Shown: in pieces, positions 1-10,851 of the stretch
Numbering within the stretch: the first letter of the stretch is position 1
Layout: each line of letters starts with the position of its first letter
Origin: Pollenia angustigena
Lineage: Eukaryota > Arthropoda > Insecta > Diptera > Polleniidae
Assembly: GCA_930367215.1 (NCBI GenBank)
Contig: OV884059.1
Coordinates: 21,476,945-21,540,944 of the forward strand
Reading direction: 5' to 3'
DNA: 64,000 nt
Translations under genes and position numbers: made by a program
Notes under the pieces: model-generated
What the model saw: only the letters and a program-made list of their open reading frames with translations
Database searches by the model: none
Told to the model about the DNA's origin: nothing

Positions 1-716
1 GAGAGACACGTTTATTTTCCTCTCTTCACTCTCGTTATAAAGTAGCAAGCTGATCAATAAGACTTGCAACGTGTGAATTGGGACAAAGTATACAGAGATG
101 AAAAAAGTAACGTATGAAAAATGCCTAAATCATTTGCGAGGGCAGCTTTCGAAGAAAGAGAAAGAAAACGTTTTTTGTTAGTGAAGTGACCATGCGTAAA
201 ACAGGCCGCTACTATCTACACAAATTGCATAATCAAAACAAAAAACGCAAAAAGGGCAGCTTTCGAAGAAAAAGACAGAAAAAAGATTAGGGGCATAACC
301 AATTTTTTGGCATAGTACCATTAAGTTAACCATGTCCTAGAACCACGAAAATCATAATCTTTTGTAATTTTTCTCAAAAAAGTTCACGCACCAATTGGTT
401 TTTATAAACCAATGCAATATTGAATATTCATAATTTTATACGGTGTTTTTTATTCTTTTTTAATTTTTTTGTTAAAAAAGGTTAATGATACGTTTTAGTT
501 TGCGGAAAAATCTCTAACCATCTTTAAATATTAGTGAAACTTCATACTTGAGCTATTTTTTGTTTTAATTTAACATACATAACACATAACACGAATCGTG
601 GTTATTCCAAAATACGCGTCGAAGAAGTGTACATTTACATGATAACAAAAACAAAACAAAACCAAATTGACAAAAATTGTTTTGGCTCATGAGCGGGGGA
701 GTACGCACTTTGCTGT

Positions 717-2084
717 CAGCGTTACCGTTATGCGACTAAAGTCGCATTTTTGCCTCTTTTTGATTGCCGTGCCTCTTTTTTGGCGCCTTTGTTTTAAATC
801 CCCTTTTGTATTATTTTGTAGTTTTTTGTGCCCCTTTTAATATTAGCGATTAGAGACTGAGTTCATTAAAGGTTTTAGATCCAGTATTTATTACGTCAGC
901 TGAAGACATAAATTACTTTGAAATTGTTTCCGTTTTTATTGATATAATTACTTACCCAGAGGGTTTTGTAAAAGAGTTTAAACTTTTAGAAAACAGATCA
1001 AACGATAAAAGCTATGAAGCAATTTTTAAAATATCTTAGCCTGAAACATTTTGGCACGAAATTGGCAATTTAAAAAACTGGTTGACAATTTATATCCAAA
1101 TTTGTATAAATTTGCTTAGTATGTTTTTACTTTACCACATAGTAATGCATCTGCTGAGCGGTTTTTAGCAATTTTAAAAAATAAATTGTCAAATAGACTG
1201 AAAGTAGATACCTGCCAGTCCATGTTATCCGCTTTAAATTTGTATCAAAATAACTTGGAAGATTGGAATATATGTGATGAATTGATAAATAATATAGATT
1301 TACGTATTCAAAAACCTGATATTAACTATTCTCCTATCAAGGGTTTTTCGTAACTTAATTTTTTTGGTAAAAAAGTAAAATAATCCAAGTGCCAAATATT
1401 TATGTACATATATACTTACATATATGCATACATATGTCTATCTATTTAAATGTAAAGTTTTTTTTGTATCAAATCATATTATGAATTATTTTTTTTGCTT
1501 TTTTAAGAATGTAGTGTTATTACACTATTTTTAGCTCGTTCTCAGCGTTGAAGATTTTATATAACTTTTGAGCAAAATATGATTTAAAAATTTTTTTTTC
1601 ACAAATTAAGATTTTTAACTTTAAGTTTGTTTGTACATAATAAATAACTTTTTCACAGTTTCTTAAACAGTCAATTTTTAAAACAATAAGATTTTGTATC
1701 AGCTTGTTGTTTATTGGTTTTTCAAAATGTATTATTAAAAAATTTTTTATAAAAAATTTAACTAAAAACCAATTTAATTTTATATAAATATTATGTATTT
1801 CGATTTAAATAGTTTCCATAATAAGAAGTACATATGTTTTTATAAAAAATTATTACTTTTTACTTTTTTGCCCTTCTTATAAAAAAATTTAAGATTTTTC
1901 TCTTCAAAATAAGAGTTTTCGATGAAAATAATTTAATAAATACAAATGTTTGTTTTTTTTTTTTTTTGAAAATTTTCCTGTTTTTAAAGTTGTCCCTTTT
2001 TTCGCAGAATTCCCTTTTTGTGAGACTTTTTCTTGGAAAATCCCCTTATTGTGCCCCTTTTGAAAATTTTGAACGGTAACGCTG
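717..2084 (+). mobile_element. Dead hAT transposon with 8-bp TSD
   Basis: Terminal inverted repeats CAGCGTTACCG (start) and CGGTAACGCTG (end) are flanked by identical 8-bp duplications TTTGCTGT at 709-716 and 2085-2092. An internal + strand stretch at about 840-1350 translates with stops into a transposase C-terminus. It includes NASAERFLAILKNKLSNRL, which resembles the hAT dimerisation motif (SNA..ER.F......RNRL), followed by a readable tail to about 1350. About 1.37 kb, internally deleted and non-autonomous. Confidence 0.9.
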
Positions 2085-2105
2085 TTTGCTGTACTCGCAA
2101 ATTCC

Positions 2106-2266
2106 CAAGGCGAATTTACTCCAGGTAAGCTCAACTCGTCAGCCGTTCATCAGCTGTATCCACGGCGAATTAAAAAAACGGTGAAACGTCAAAATATTGT
2201 TTTGTTTCTATACTGAAATTATGCCTTGGTTGTAGAGTTGCACTTACCTGTTATAAATTCGCCTTG
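2106..2266. mobile_element. CAAGGCG-family MITE, 161 bp
   Basis: Begins CAAGGCGAATTTACTCCAGG and ends AAATTCGCCTTG. Flanks are CAAATTCC (2098-2105) and CAAATTCA (2267-2274), a 7/8 match expected of an aged 8-bp duplication. The duplicate in unit 2 lies at 5280-5440. Confidence 0.8.
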
Positions 2267-2293
2267 CAAATTCATTTTGTTTTTCGTTCGTAG

Positions 2294-2323
2294 CAAGGCG
2301 AATTTTAATTTTAATTCGCCTTG
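2294..2323. mobile_element. Ultra-short (30 bp) CAAGGCG element with exact TSD
   Basis: The element is only CAAGGCGAATT, a short A/T spacer and AATTCGCCTTG, bounded by identical 8-bp flanks GTTCGTAG at 2286-2293 and 2324-2331. It has the family's termini and almost no interior. The unit 2 duplicate is at 5468-5497. Confidence 0.85.
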
Positions 2324-2563
2324 GTTCGTAGTTTATTTCTGAGCAGGGACGATAAAGTTAGTAGCACAATTGTACTTTTTTTACTACTATTTGCAGTGCA
2401 AATGCAAATTTAGTACAATTTAAAAATTGCAAACGCTTTTTCCTACTAAAATATGATAAAAACAAAGCAAATAGATCGCCTTAATGTTAATACTACGCCG
2501 AATATAATTCAGACCACAGAAGCAGGCCGGTGGCCCAGTGGGAATGTGCCTGACAGTAGATAG

Positions 2564-2777
2564 CAAGGCGAATTTATAACAGGTAAGTGCAACTCTACAA
2601 CTACAAAACAAGGCGAATTAACTCCATGTATTTTGTTTTTGCAATTTTCTGACTTGTTGTCAAATTTCAGTATAGAAACAAAACAATATTTTGACGTTTC
2701 ACCATTTTTTTAATTCGCCGTGGATACAGCTGATGAACGGCTGACGAGTTGAGCTTACCTGGAGTTAATTCGCCTTG
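2564..2777. mobile_element. CAAGGCG-family MITE, 214 bp
   Basis: Termini CAAGGCGAATT and AATTCGCCTTG, with exact 8-bp TSD GTAGATAG at 2556-2563 and 2778-2785. Further internal CAAGGCGAATT and ATTCGCCGTGG motifs suggest one family member inserted in, or recombined with, another. Unit 2 duplicate at 5738-5951. Confidence 0.88.
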
Positions 2778-2793
2778 GTAGATAGCTTGCTGT

Positions 2794-2845
2794 CAACTTA
2801 CATTTAAAACAAAAACAAATTTTGTTTTTGTTTTAAATGTAAGTT
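2794..2845. repeat. Perfect 52-bp palindrome (foldback)
   Basis: CAACTTACATTTAAAAC runs into its own reverse complement ending TGTAAGTTG with almost no loop. The same arm sequence (ACATTTAAAACAAAAACAAA) recurs at about 26968 and within the palindrome at 27296-27400, so it is probably a dispersed foldback family. Unit 2 copy at 5968-6019 carries one mismatch. Confidence 0.85.
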
Positions 2846-2850
2846 GAACG

Positions 2851-3074
2851 CAAGGCGAATTTATACAAGGTAAGTGCAACTCTACAACCAAGGCGAATTC
2901 ATCTACAACTACAAAGCAAGGCGAATTAACTCCATGTATTTTGTTTTTGCAATTTTCTTACTTGTTGTCAAATTTCAGTATAAAAACAAAACAATATTTT
3001 GACGTTTCATGAGTTTTGTGGATACAGCTGATGAACGGCTGACGAGTTGAGTTTACCTTGTTGAATTCGCCTTG
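2851..3074. mobile_element. CAAGGCG-family MITE, 224 bp
   Basis: Starts CAAGGCGAATTTATACAAGG and ends GAATTCGCCTTG. Exact 8-bp TSD GTTGAACG at 2843-2850 and 3075-3082. Its target is the edge of the neighbouring palindrome. Two more CAAGGCGAATT motifs lie inside near 2888 and 2918. Unit 2 duplicate at 6025-6248. Confidence 0.88.
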
Positions 3075-3111
3075 GTTGAACGAGTCACTTTTGCGGTCGC
3101 GTCACAAAGTG

Positions 3112-3254
3112 CCAATTCACACGTTGCAAGTCTTATTGATCAGCTTGCTACCTTATAGGCGAGAGAGAGTGAGAGAGACACGTTTATTTTCCTCTCTTCA
3201 CTCTCGTTATAAAGTAGCAAGCTGATCAATAAGACTTGCAACGTGTGAATTGGG
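3112..3254. mobile_element. Palindromic hAT-like MITE, 143 bp
   Basis: Arms of about 50 bp (starting CCAATTCACACGTTGCAAG, ending CTTGCAACGTGTGAATTGGG) surround a GA/CT-rich centre. Flanks ACAAAGTG (3104-3111) and ACAAAGTA (3255-3262) fit an 8-bp duplication with one change. A second copy is at 6286-6428, and the window opens inside a third (1-82). The element at 53658-53926 shares part of the arm (GTCTTATTGA..TTGCTAC). Confidence 0.75.
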
Positions 3255-3888
3255 ACAAAGTATACAGAGATGAAAAAAGTAACGTATGAAAAATGCCTAA
3301 ATCATTTGCGAGGGCAGCTTTCGAAGAAAGAGAAAGAAAACGTTTTTTGTTAGTGAAGTGACCATGCGTAAAACAGGCCGCTACTATCTACACAAATTGC
3401 ATAATCAAAACAAAAAACGCAAAAAGGGCAGCTTTCGAAGAAAAAGACAGAAAAAAGATTAGGGGCATAACCAATTTTTTGGCATAGTACCATTAAGTTA
3501 ACCATGTCCTAGAACCACGAAAATCATAATCTTTTGTAATTTTTCTCAAAAAAGTTCACGCACCAATTGGTTTTTATAAACCAATGCAATATTGAATATT
3601 CATAATTTTATACGGTGTTTTTTATTCTTTTTTAATTTTTTTGTTAAAAAAGGTTAATGATACGTTTTAGTTTGCGGAAAAATCTCTAACCATCTTTAAA
3701 TATTAGTGAAACTTCATACTTGAGCTATTTTTTGTTTTAATTTAACATACATAACACATAACACGAATCGTGGTTATTCCAAAATACGCGTCGAAGAAGT
3801 GTACATTTACATGATAACAAAAACAAAACAAAACCAAATTGACAAAAATTGTTTTGGCTCATGAGCGGGGGAGTACGCACTTTGCTGT

Positions 3889-5258
3889 CAGCGTTACCGT
3901 TATGCGACTAAAGTCGCATTTTTGCCTCTTTTTGATTGCCGTGCCTCTTTTTTGGCGCCTTTGTTTTAAATCCCCTTTTGTATTATTTTGTAGTTTTTTG
4001 TGCCCCTTTTAATATTAGCGATTAGAGACTGAGTTCATTAAAGGTTTTAGATCCAGTATTTATTACGTCAGCTGAAGACATAAATTACTTTGAAATTGTT
4101 TCCGTTTTTATTGATATAATTACTTACCCAGAGGGTTTTGTAAAAGAGTTTAAACTTTTAGAAAACAGATCAAACGATAAAAGCTATGAAGCAATTTTTA
4201 AAATATCTTAGCCTGAAACATTTTGGCACGAAATTGGCAATTTAAAAAACTGGTTGACAATTTATATCCAAATTTGTATAAATTTGCTTAGTATGTTTTT
4301 ACTTTACCACATAGTAATGCATCTGCTGAGCGGTTTTTAGCAATTTTAAAAAATAAATTGTCAAATAGACTGAAAGTAGATACCTGCCAGTCCATGTTAT
4401 CCGCTTTAAATTTGTATCAAAATAACTTGGAAGATTGGAATATATGTGATGAATTGATAAATAATATAGATTTACGTATTCAAAAACCTGATATTAACTA
4501 TTCTCCTATCAAGGGTTTTTCGTAACTTAATTTTTTTGGTAAAAAAGTAAAATAATCCAAGTGCCAAATATTTATGTACATATATACTTACATATATGCA
4601 TACATATGTCTATCTATTTAAATGTAAAGTTTTTTTTGTATCAAATCATATTATGAATTATTTTTTTTGCTTTTTTAAGAATGTAGTGTTATTACACTAT
4701 TTTTAGCTCGTTCTCAGCGTTGAAGATTTTATATAACTTTTGAGCAAAATATGATTTAAAAATTTTTTTTTCACAAATTAAGATTTTTAACTTTAAGTTT
4801 GTTTGTACATAATAAATAACTTTTTCACAGTTTCTTAAACAGTCAATTTTTAAAACAATAAGATTTTGTATCAGCTTGTTGTTTATTGGTTTTTCAAAAT
4901 GTATTATTAAAAAATTTTTTATAAAAAATTTAACTAAAAACCAATTTAATTTTATATAAATATTATGTATTTCGATTTAAATAGTTTCCATAATAAGAAG
5001 TACATATGTTTTTATAAAAAATTATTACTTTTTACTTTTTTGCCCTTCTTATAAAAACATTTAAGATTTTTCTCTTCAAAATAAGAGTTTTCGATGAAAA
5101 TAATTTAATAAATACAAATGTTTGTTTTTTTTTTTTTTTTTGAAAATTTTCCTGTTTTTAAAGTTGTCCCTTTTTTCGCAGAATTCCCTTTTTGTGAGAC
5201 TTTTTCTTGGAAAATCCCCTTATTGTGCCCCTTTTGAAAATTTTGAACGGTAACGCTG
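3889..5258 (+). mobile_element. Second copy of the dead hAT transposon
   Basis: Same element as in unit 1, with the same TSD TTTGCTGT at 3881-3888 and 5259-5266. Both copies share an insertion site, so the second arose by tandem duplication and not by new transposition. The same stops interrupt the transposase remnant. Confidence 0.9.
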
Positions 5259-5279
5259 TTTGCTGTACTCGCAAATTGC

Positions 5280-6248
5280 CAAGGCGAATTTACTCCAGGT
5301 AAGCTCAACTCGTCAGCCGTTCATCAGCTGTATCCACGGCGAATTAAAAAAATGGTGAAACGTCAAAATATTGTTTTGTTTCTATACTGAAATTTCGCCT
5401 TGGTTGTAGAGTTGCACTTACCTGTTATAAATTCGCCTTGCAAATTCATTTTGTTTTTCGTTCGTAGCAAGGCGAATTTTAATTTTAATTCGCCTTGGTT
5501 CGTAGTTTATTTCTGAGCAGGGACGATAAAGTTAGTAGCACAATTGTACTTTTTTTACTACTATTTGCAGTGCAAATGCAAATTTAGTACAATTTAAAAA
5601 TTGCAAACGCTTTTTCCTACTAAAATATGATAAAAACAAAGCAAATAGATCGCCTTAATGTTAATACTACGCCGAATATAATTCAGACCACAGAAGCAGG
5701 CCGGTGGCCCAGTGGGAATGTGCCTGACAGTAGATAGCAAGGCGAATTTATAACAGGTAAGTGCAACTCTACAACTACAAAACAAGGCGAATTAACTCCA
5801 TGTATTTTGTTTTTGCAATTTTCTGACTTGTTGTCAAATTTCAGTATAGAAACAAAACAATATTTTGACGTTTCACCATTTTTTTAATTCGCCGTGGATA
5901 CAGCTGATGAACGGCTGACGAGTTGAGCTTACCTGGAGTTAATTCGCCTTGGTAGATAGCTTGCTGTCAACTTACATTTAAAACAAAAACAAATTTTGTT
6001 TTTATTTTAAATGTAAGTTGAACGCAAGGCGAATTTATACAAGGTAAGTGCAACTCTACAACCAAGGCGAATTCATCTACAACTACAAAGCAAGGCGAAT
6101 TAACTCCATGTATTTTGTTTTTGCAATTTTCTTACTTGTTGTCAAATTTCAGTATAAAAACAAAACAATATTTTGACGTTTCATGAGTTTTGTGGATACA
6201 GCTGATGAACGGCTGACGAGTTGAGTTTACCTTGTTGAATTCGCCTTG
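5280..6248. mobile_element. MITE cluster of unit 2
   Basis: Duplicates of the four CAAGGCG elements of unit 1, at 5280-5440, 5468-5497, 5738-5951 and 6025-6248, each with the same flanking duplications as its partner. One terminus is better preserved here: the internal end near 5396 reads TTCGCCTTGG where unit 1 has TATGCCTTGG. Confidence 0.85.
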
Positions 6249-6346
6249 GTTGAACGAGTCACCTTTGCGTTCGCGTCACAAAGTGCCAATTCACACGTTG
6301 CAAGTCTTATTGATCAGCTTGCTACCTTATAGGCGAGAGAGAGTGA

Positions 6347-7029
6347 GAGAGACACGTTTATTTTCCTCTCTTCACTCTCGTTATAAAGTAGCAAGCTGAT
6401 CAATAAGACTTGCAACGTGTGAATTGGGACAAAGTATACAGAGATGAAAAAAGTAACGTATGAAAAATGCCTAAATCATTTGCGAGGGCAGCTTTCGAAG
6501 AAAGAGAAAGAAAACGTTTTTTGTTAGTGAAGTGACCATGCGTAAAACAGGCCGCTACTATCTACACAAATTGCATAATCAAAACAAAAAACGCAAAAAG
6601 GGCAGCTTTCGAAGAAAAAGACAGAAAAAAGATTAGGGGCATAACCAATTTTTTGGCATAGTACCATTAAGTTAACCATGTCCTAGAACCACGAAAATCA
6701 TAATCTTTTGTAATTTTTCTCAAAAAAGTTCACGCACCAATTGGTTTTTATAAACCAATGCAATATTGAATATTCATAATTTTATACGGTGTTTTTTATT
6801 CTTTTTTAATTTTTTTGTTAAAAAAGGTTAATGATACGTTTTAGTTTGCGGAAAAATCTCTAACCATCTTTAAATATTAGTGAAATTTCATACTTGAGCT
6901 ATTTTTTGTTTTAATTTAACATACATAACACATAACACGAATCGTGGTTATTCCAAAATACGCGTCGAAGAAGTGAACATTTACATGATAACAAAAACAA
7001 AACAAAACCAAATTGACAAAAATTGTTTT
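6347..7029. repeat. Partial third tandem unit
   Basis: Matches 1-683 of the unit, then departs. Where units 1 and 2 pass into GGCTCATGAG, this copy continues through GTTTATCAAAC into the second half of an inverted-repeat element. The array therefore reads X-Y-X-Y-X-Z, with the rightmost X joined to its apparently native partner Z. Confidence 0.9.
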
Positions 7030-7363
7030 TGTTTATCAAACAAAATTTACAGTTTTTAAAAGAGAAAGAAACGCGTTATAACTCTCGCGTTAATTTTATT
7101 TTAGAATTGTATAGATAACAAAAACAATTTTCGTCACTTTGGTTTGGTTTTGATTTTGTTTTCATGCAAATGTTCACTTCTTCGACGCGTATTTTGGAAT
7201 AACCACGATTATTAATTTTTCTTAACCAAAAAAGAAAATTAAAAATTTTCAAATCTTCATCGCGGTTGGTGCGTGAACTTTTTTGACCTTAGCGAAAAAA
7301 TAAATATACGTTCCCTTCAACTTGTTTATGATGCTCTATCGGACTGTGCTATGCCAATTTTTA
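6634..7363. mobile_element. Inverted-repeat DNA element, most complete copy
   Basis: The left side starts TAGGGGCATAACC and continues through GGCATAGTACC and AAAAAAGTTCACGCACC. The right side contains the reverse complements GGTGCGTGAACTTTTTT (about 7266) and GTGCTATGCCAATTTTT (about 7347). Arms also pair at the CGCGTCGAAGAAGTG.ACATTT stretch (6961 and 7180). The left part alone recurs at 288-683 and 3460-3855 in the array. The TAGGG..CATAACC end resembles the 8-bp-TSD element at 24437-24864. Confidence 0.65.
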
Positions 7364-7984
7364 TATTTTAAAAAATTGTTAAAAAGTTATTTCCCTAGTG
7401 TAGATATGACTACTTTTTCTGAGGTGAAAATTGCAAATTTATGGCAAAGCAATAACAAGTGTTCTCCAGCAATATAATCAGCAATGATTCCTCCATTGTT
7501 CTGTCATTGTTCTGCCGACGTTATTGCTTGTACTTAGCAATAAAAATTGCTACGTGGAGACCCAGCGTAAGCAAACCTACAGACGTATGTACGCACAAAA
7601 AAAATACGTTCTATTGTGCATGCCCATAATTTATCGATTTAATTAAGATTAAAGTTAAAAATTGCCAAAATTTTGATAAATAAAAAAATCGATTTTAAAA
7701 GACCAATAATCGATTTCAGTATAAAATCGCATACGTAAATTTGATTGCAAAAAATCGATTTTTTTACTACAAAATCGATTTTCGATTCAAATCGAAATCG
7801 ATTTACCATTCCCTAGCAAAAAGCTCGGTGAAAAAATCATTTTTATTAAAAATAAGACAAATCAAAATTAAAGAAAAATTTCGTTTATAAAACAAAATTT
7901 TAAAAACGTAAATAAAAATGATTTTTGGATGAATATTCCCATTTTTTTCAACATTTTAAATTTAAATTAGGATATTTTGTGAAT

Positions 7985-8015
<31 letters not shown>

Positions 8016-9252
8016 TATGTAAGTTCGTATACGTCAAAAATTATTTTAGACTAAAATTTTTATTTCACTATGGGGACTATCTTATTTATTTTTAATTCAA
8101 ATAATCAAAAACTTTAATGCAATACAATAATCCCAGCAGAAAGAGTGGACTGTTTGTAAACGTAAACAAAACTTTGACATAACACTAGTCAAACAATACT
8201 AGAGCAAAAATCGTCATCTGGCGTAGTCATGTCATCTGTTTATATTATCTTGGATTATACCATGTCACTATCTAATTAAATGTATTTTGATAGCAACTTT
8301 GTAAATGTCAAACTAAAGCAAATAGACAATTTTTTCTCACAGTCGTCGTTCGTTATCCCTGGTGAATTTTGTGCATTGAATTTTAAGCATTTAATTAATT
8401 TAAATATAAATTAAAACTATAATAAACTAATATAAAAACAATAAAATTGATAAAAAAATATTAAAAATTGCATATAACGCTTGAATATTATCTTTAACAA
8501 ACACAATTGTGTAAAATATCTTGAATTCGTAAAAATTTCATACGAACGAAAAAAAAAATGGCAAAAGTAACCAATGTATAAAAAATTGGAAAAAAGTGGT
8601 CAAAGTGTGGTATTTGAGTGGTAATATATTATAAATTCCATAAATTGAAAAAAAGAAAAAATTATCAACTGGAAACGTAAATAAAAATAGCATATGTAAT
8701 CATCTTAAAGTAAGCAAAGTCAAATAAACTTAAATTAACAAAAAATTTAAGAAAATCGATCAAAACTTTTCTTTTATTTTTTAGTTGAATTAAAAAAAGT
8801 GCAATTAAAAATATTGTAAAAAATTTTATCATCAAAAAAAAATTAGCCAATTTTATTGAGAAAAAAGTGCAAAATGAACAATGACGTGTTTTGGCTGTTA
8901 GAGTGCGACAAATAGTGTGTATATGTTGTGACCCCTGCTTACAAAATTTATATGTGAAGAATTTAAATGTTTGTTTATATTTTAGTCAAAAAAAAAAAAA
9001 AAAGTTTAATAAATATTAAATAAAAAAAGCTAAATTTCCAATAAGATTTTATAATTCTAATTGTTATTATATTCCGAAAACTTTAAAATATTTTTCATAT
9101 ACAGAGTTGCCAGTTGGGAGTTTGAAATTTTTGTAATAAAGAAAAAGGAAAATTCATAGGTACCTATTAATATTTTGAAAAGAATTGTTTGACTAACTGT
9201 AGGCACATAAAATATTTTTATAATATTGAAACGGAAAACTATTGGCTTAAGT
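7364..9252. other. Upstream noncoding region, no convincing gene
   Basis: AT-rich. 7610-7800 holds several AATCGATTT palindromes, and 7980-8015 a (TAAA)n microsatellite. From about 8340 the sequence looks like fly 5' UTR or promoter DNA. A tiny ATG-stop reading frame at 8874 is not credible as a gene. Confidence 0.5.
8330..8365 (+). promoter_or_regulatory. Possible transcription start region
   Basis: The stretch CTCACAGTCGTCGTTCGTT, followed by long A/T-rich leader-like sequence, resembles insect initiator and downstream promoter contexts. It sits about 5.4 kb upstream of the first coding exon, on the same strand. This is a guess from composition. No TATA box or confirmed 5' exon can be shown. 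Confidence 0.2.
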
Positions 9253-10058
9253 CCAGTTTACCGACGCAGCTCCAAATAAAAAAAAGTACATAGGGTAATA
9301 GAAAATCGAAAAATAAGAAGAAAAACTTAAATGACAAAAGGTTTGAAGTTATGGACCTCTGAAGTTTTCATATAAATGTGCGATTTCCCACTACTTTTTT
9401 TTTAATAGATTTTTCTAGATATAAACATTTTATTTAAAAATTATTTATCCATTTAGGATTAAGGAGCCGGCTATGCGGAGAAGCTTTATTTAGCGAAGCC
9501 GGTGTTTGTTATACCACAGGATAAAATCCTTGCGCCCGGCCGAAGGCCGGCTATGCAGAGAAGCTTTATTTAGCGAAGCCGGTGTTTGTTATAACATATA
9601 GGAGAAAATACATGCGCCCGGCCAAAGGCCGGCTTTGCGGAGGCTTTATTTAGCGAAGCCAGTGTTTGTTATACCATAGAGGATAAAATCTTTGCGCCCG
9701 TCCGAAGGCCGGCTATGCAGTAAAGCTTTATTTAGAGAAGCTGGGGTTTATTTGATTACATTTTTATTACCTAGTCCACTTCCGTAAGGTTTTGATATAA
9801 ATTTTGTAAAAACTGTATTAGGAGCTAAAGAGTTAAAAAGTTTTAAATAAATTTTGCATTTCCAGAAAGAATACCAATATTGGCCATATACGTTCAGAAA
9901 TGTAGAGGGAAATCGCAAATTTATATGAAAACTTCAGAGGTCCATAGCTCGGAAACTATGCGTTACCGAGAATTTTGCCATTTAATTTTTTCTTCTTATT
10001 TTTCGATTTTCTATTACCCTATGTACTTTTTTTATTTGGAGCTGCGTCGGTAAACTGG
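9253..10058. mobile_element. Long-TIR element with minisatellite core
   Basis: The left arm (CCAGTTTACCGACGCAGCTCC, then GTACATAGGGTAATAGAAAA, to about 9400) is the reverse complement of the right arm (about 9900-10058). No clear target duplication was found. The interior is occupied by a GC-richer tandem repeat. No coding capacity. Confidence 0.8.
9466..9747. repeat. Minisatellite, about 80-bp unit, 3-4 copies
   Basis: Units carry GAAGGCCGGCTATGCAGAG, AAGCTTTATTTAGCGAAGCC, GGTGTTTGTTATACCA and AAAATCCTTGCGCCCGGCC, with small changes between copies. The same unit family recurs at 37314-37680. Confidence 0.9.
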
Positions 10059-10552
10059 AATTGTTCCAAACTATTTTCTCAGTTGAATGAACTGGATGCT
10101 TTTAATAATTTTTTAAAATTTGTTCCTAAGAATTAAAAACGGAATCGCAATCGCTACCATTTCTATTTTTGTTTGTAGATCTAATTGTTAAAAGAAACGT
10201 TTAAAAATATCGATAATATACTATTTTTATATGTTTTTAGGGATATCTTAGAAGCAAATAGATTTTGTTATGTTCTATCAGTAGAAACGCGATAATCGAA
10301 GTGGCAACATCTTGATGATCTGTATAATGAAACATAAAATAATGCCGGTTGGAAGAACTCGTATAATTTGAACTGATAAATAGGTAGATATAAGAAAACG
10401 AAACTGGTGTACAGTTTTTCAAACATCATAAACCCAATTTTATGTTGTTTTCATTGTAACAGACTTTCTGCAACCGGAAATTTCTTTCCTGGAAAAAATT
10501 TTCAATTGATGCAGATGTTGGTGGGTTGACAATCTTCGGCCAAGTGGTACTA

Positions 10553-10692
10553 CGATCATTCCAGAGCAGAATTGTTGTGTTGTTGTAGCAGCGCGAACTA
10601 AACAATAGGATTTGCTGACTTGACAATCCTTGGTCCGTGTTCGTCGAATTTTGAGTTGTTTGGGTGCATATAACCGATTGTCGTGGGAACAA
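10553..10692. repeat. Dispersed 'GTTGTTGTAGCAGC' repeat
   Basis: TGTTGTTGTAGCAGC ... CTTGACAATCCTTGGTC ... CCGATTGTCGTGGGAAC matches in order the sequence at 58271-58393 (GTTGTTGTAGCAGC ... GTTGGCAATGCTTGGTC ... AACCGGTTGCCGT). I recall similar elements as common in acalyptrate and drosophilid genomes, which is recollection and not a search. The 88-codon reading frame on the opposite strand here is not treated as a gene. Confidence 0.6.
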
Positions 10693-10851
10693 TTTTATGT
10701 TTTAATGTATTTGACTCCGACAATGTTTATAATTCAGCACATTCGCAAGCACTCATCTTCTACTTAAAACTTATCTAACTTGCAATGACAAAAGTATTAA
10801 GGTTTCAAAATACCATTGCCATTCTATAAAAATATTAAAATACTAATTACC

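Larger units (their letters stand above)
1..3172. repeat. Tandem array unit 1 (about 3.17 kb)
   Basis: The sequence starting GAGAGACACG at position 1 restarts at 3173 and again at 6347, so the period is 3172-3174 bp. I see only a handful of differences between units 1 and 2 (single-base changes near 2104, 2174 and 2214, and a poly-T length change near 1960). Each unit contains a dead hAT transposon, four CAAGGCG-ended MITEs, a perfect palindrome and half of a palindromic MITE at its edge. The near-identity means either a very recent duplication or an assembly duplication. Confidence 0.95.
3173..6346. repeat. Tandem array unit 2
   Basis: Second full unit, colinear with 1-3172 throughout, with 2 bp extra in the poly-T tract near 5130. 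The order of embedded elements is the same, offset by 3172 then 3174. No gene is present apart from decayed transposase remnants. Confidence 0.95.

Noticed and set aside
1904..2134. 76-codon minus-strand frame repeated in unit 2
   Set aside because: It spans a hAT terminus and a MITE. Its presence in both units only reflects the tandem duplication, and a poly-T length difference changes the frame.
10426..10692. 88-codon minus-strand frame
   Set aside because: It lies over a dispersed repeat also found at 58271, where the frame is not preserved.
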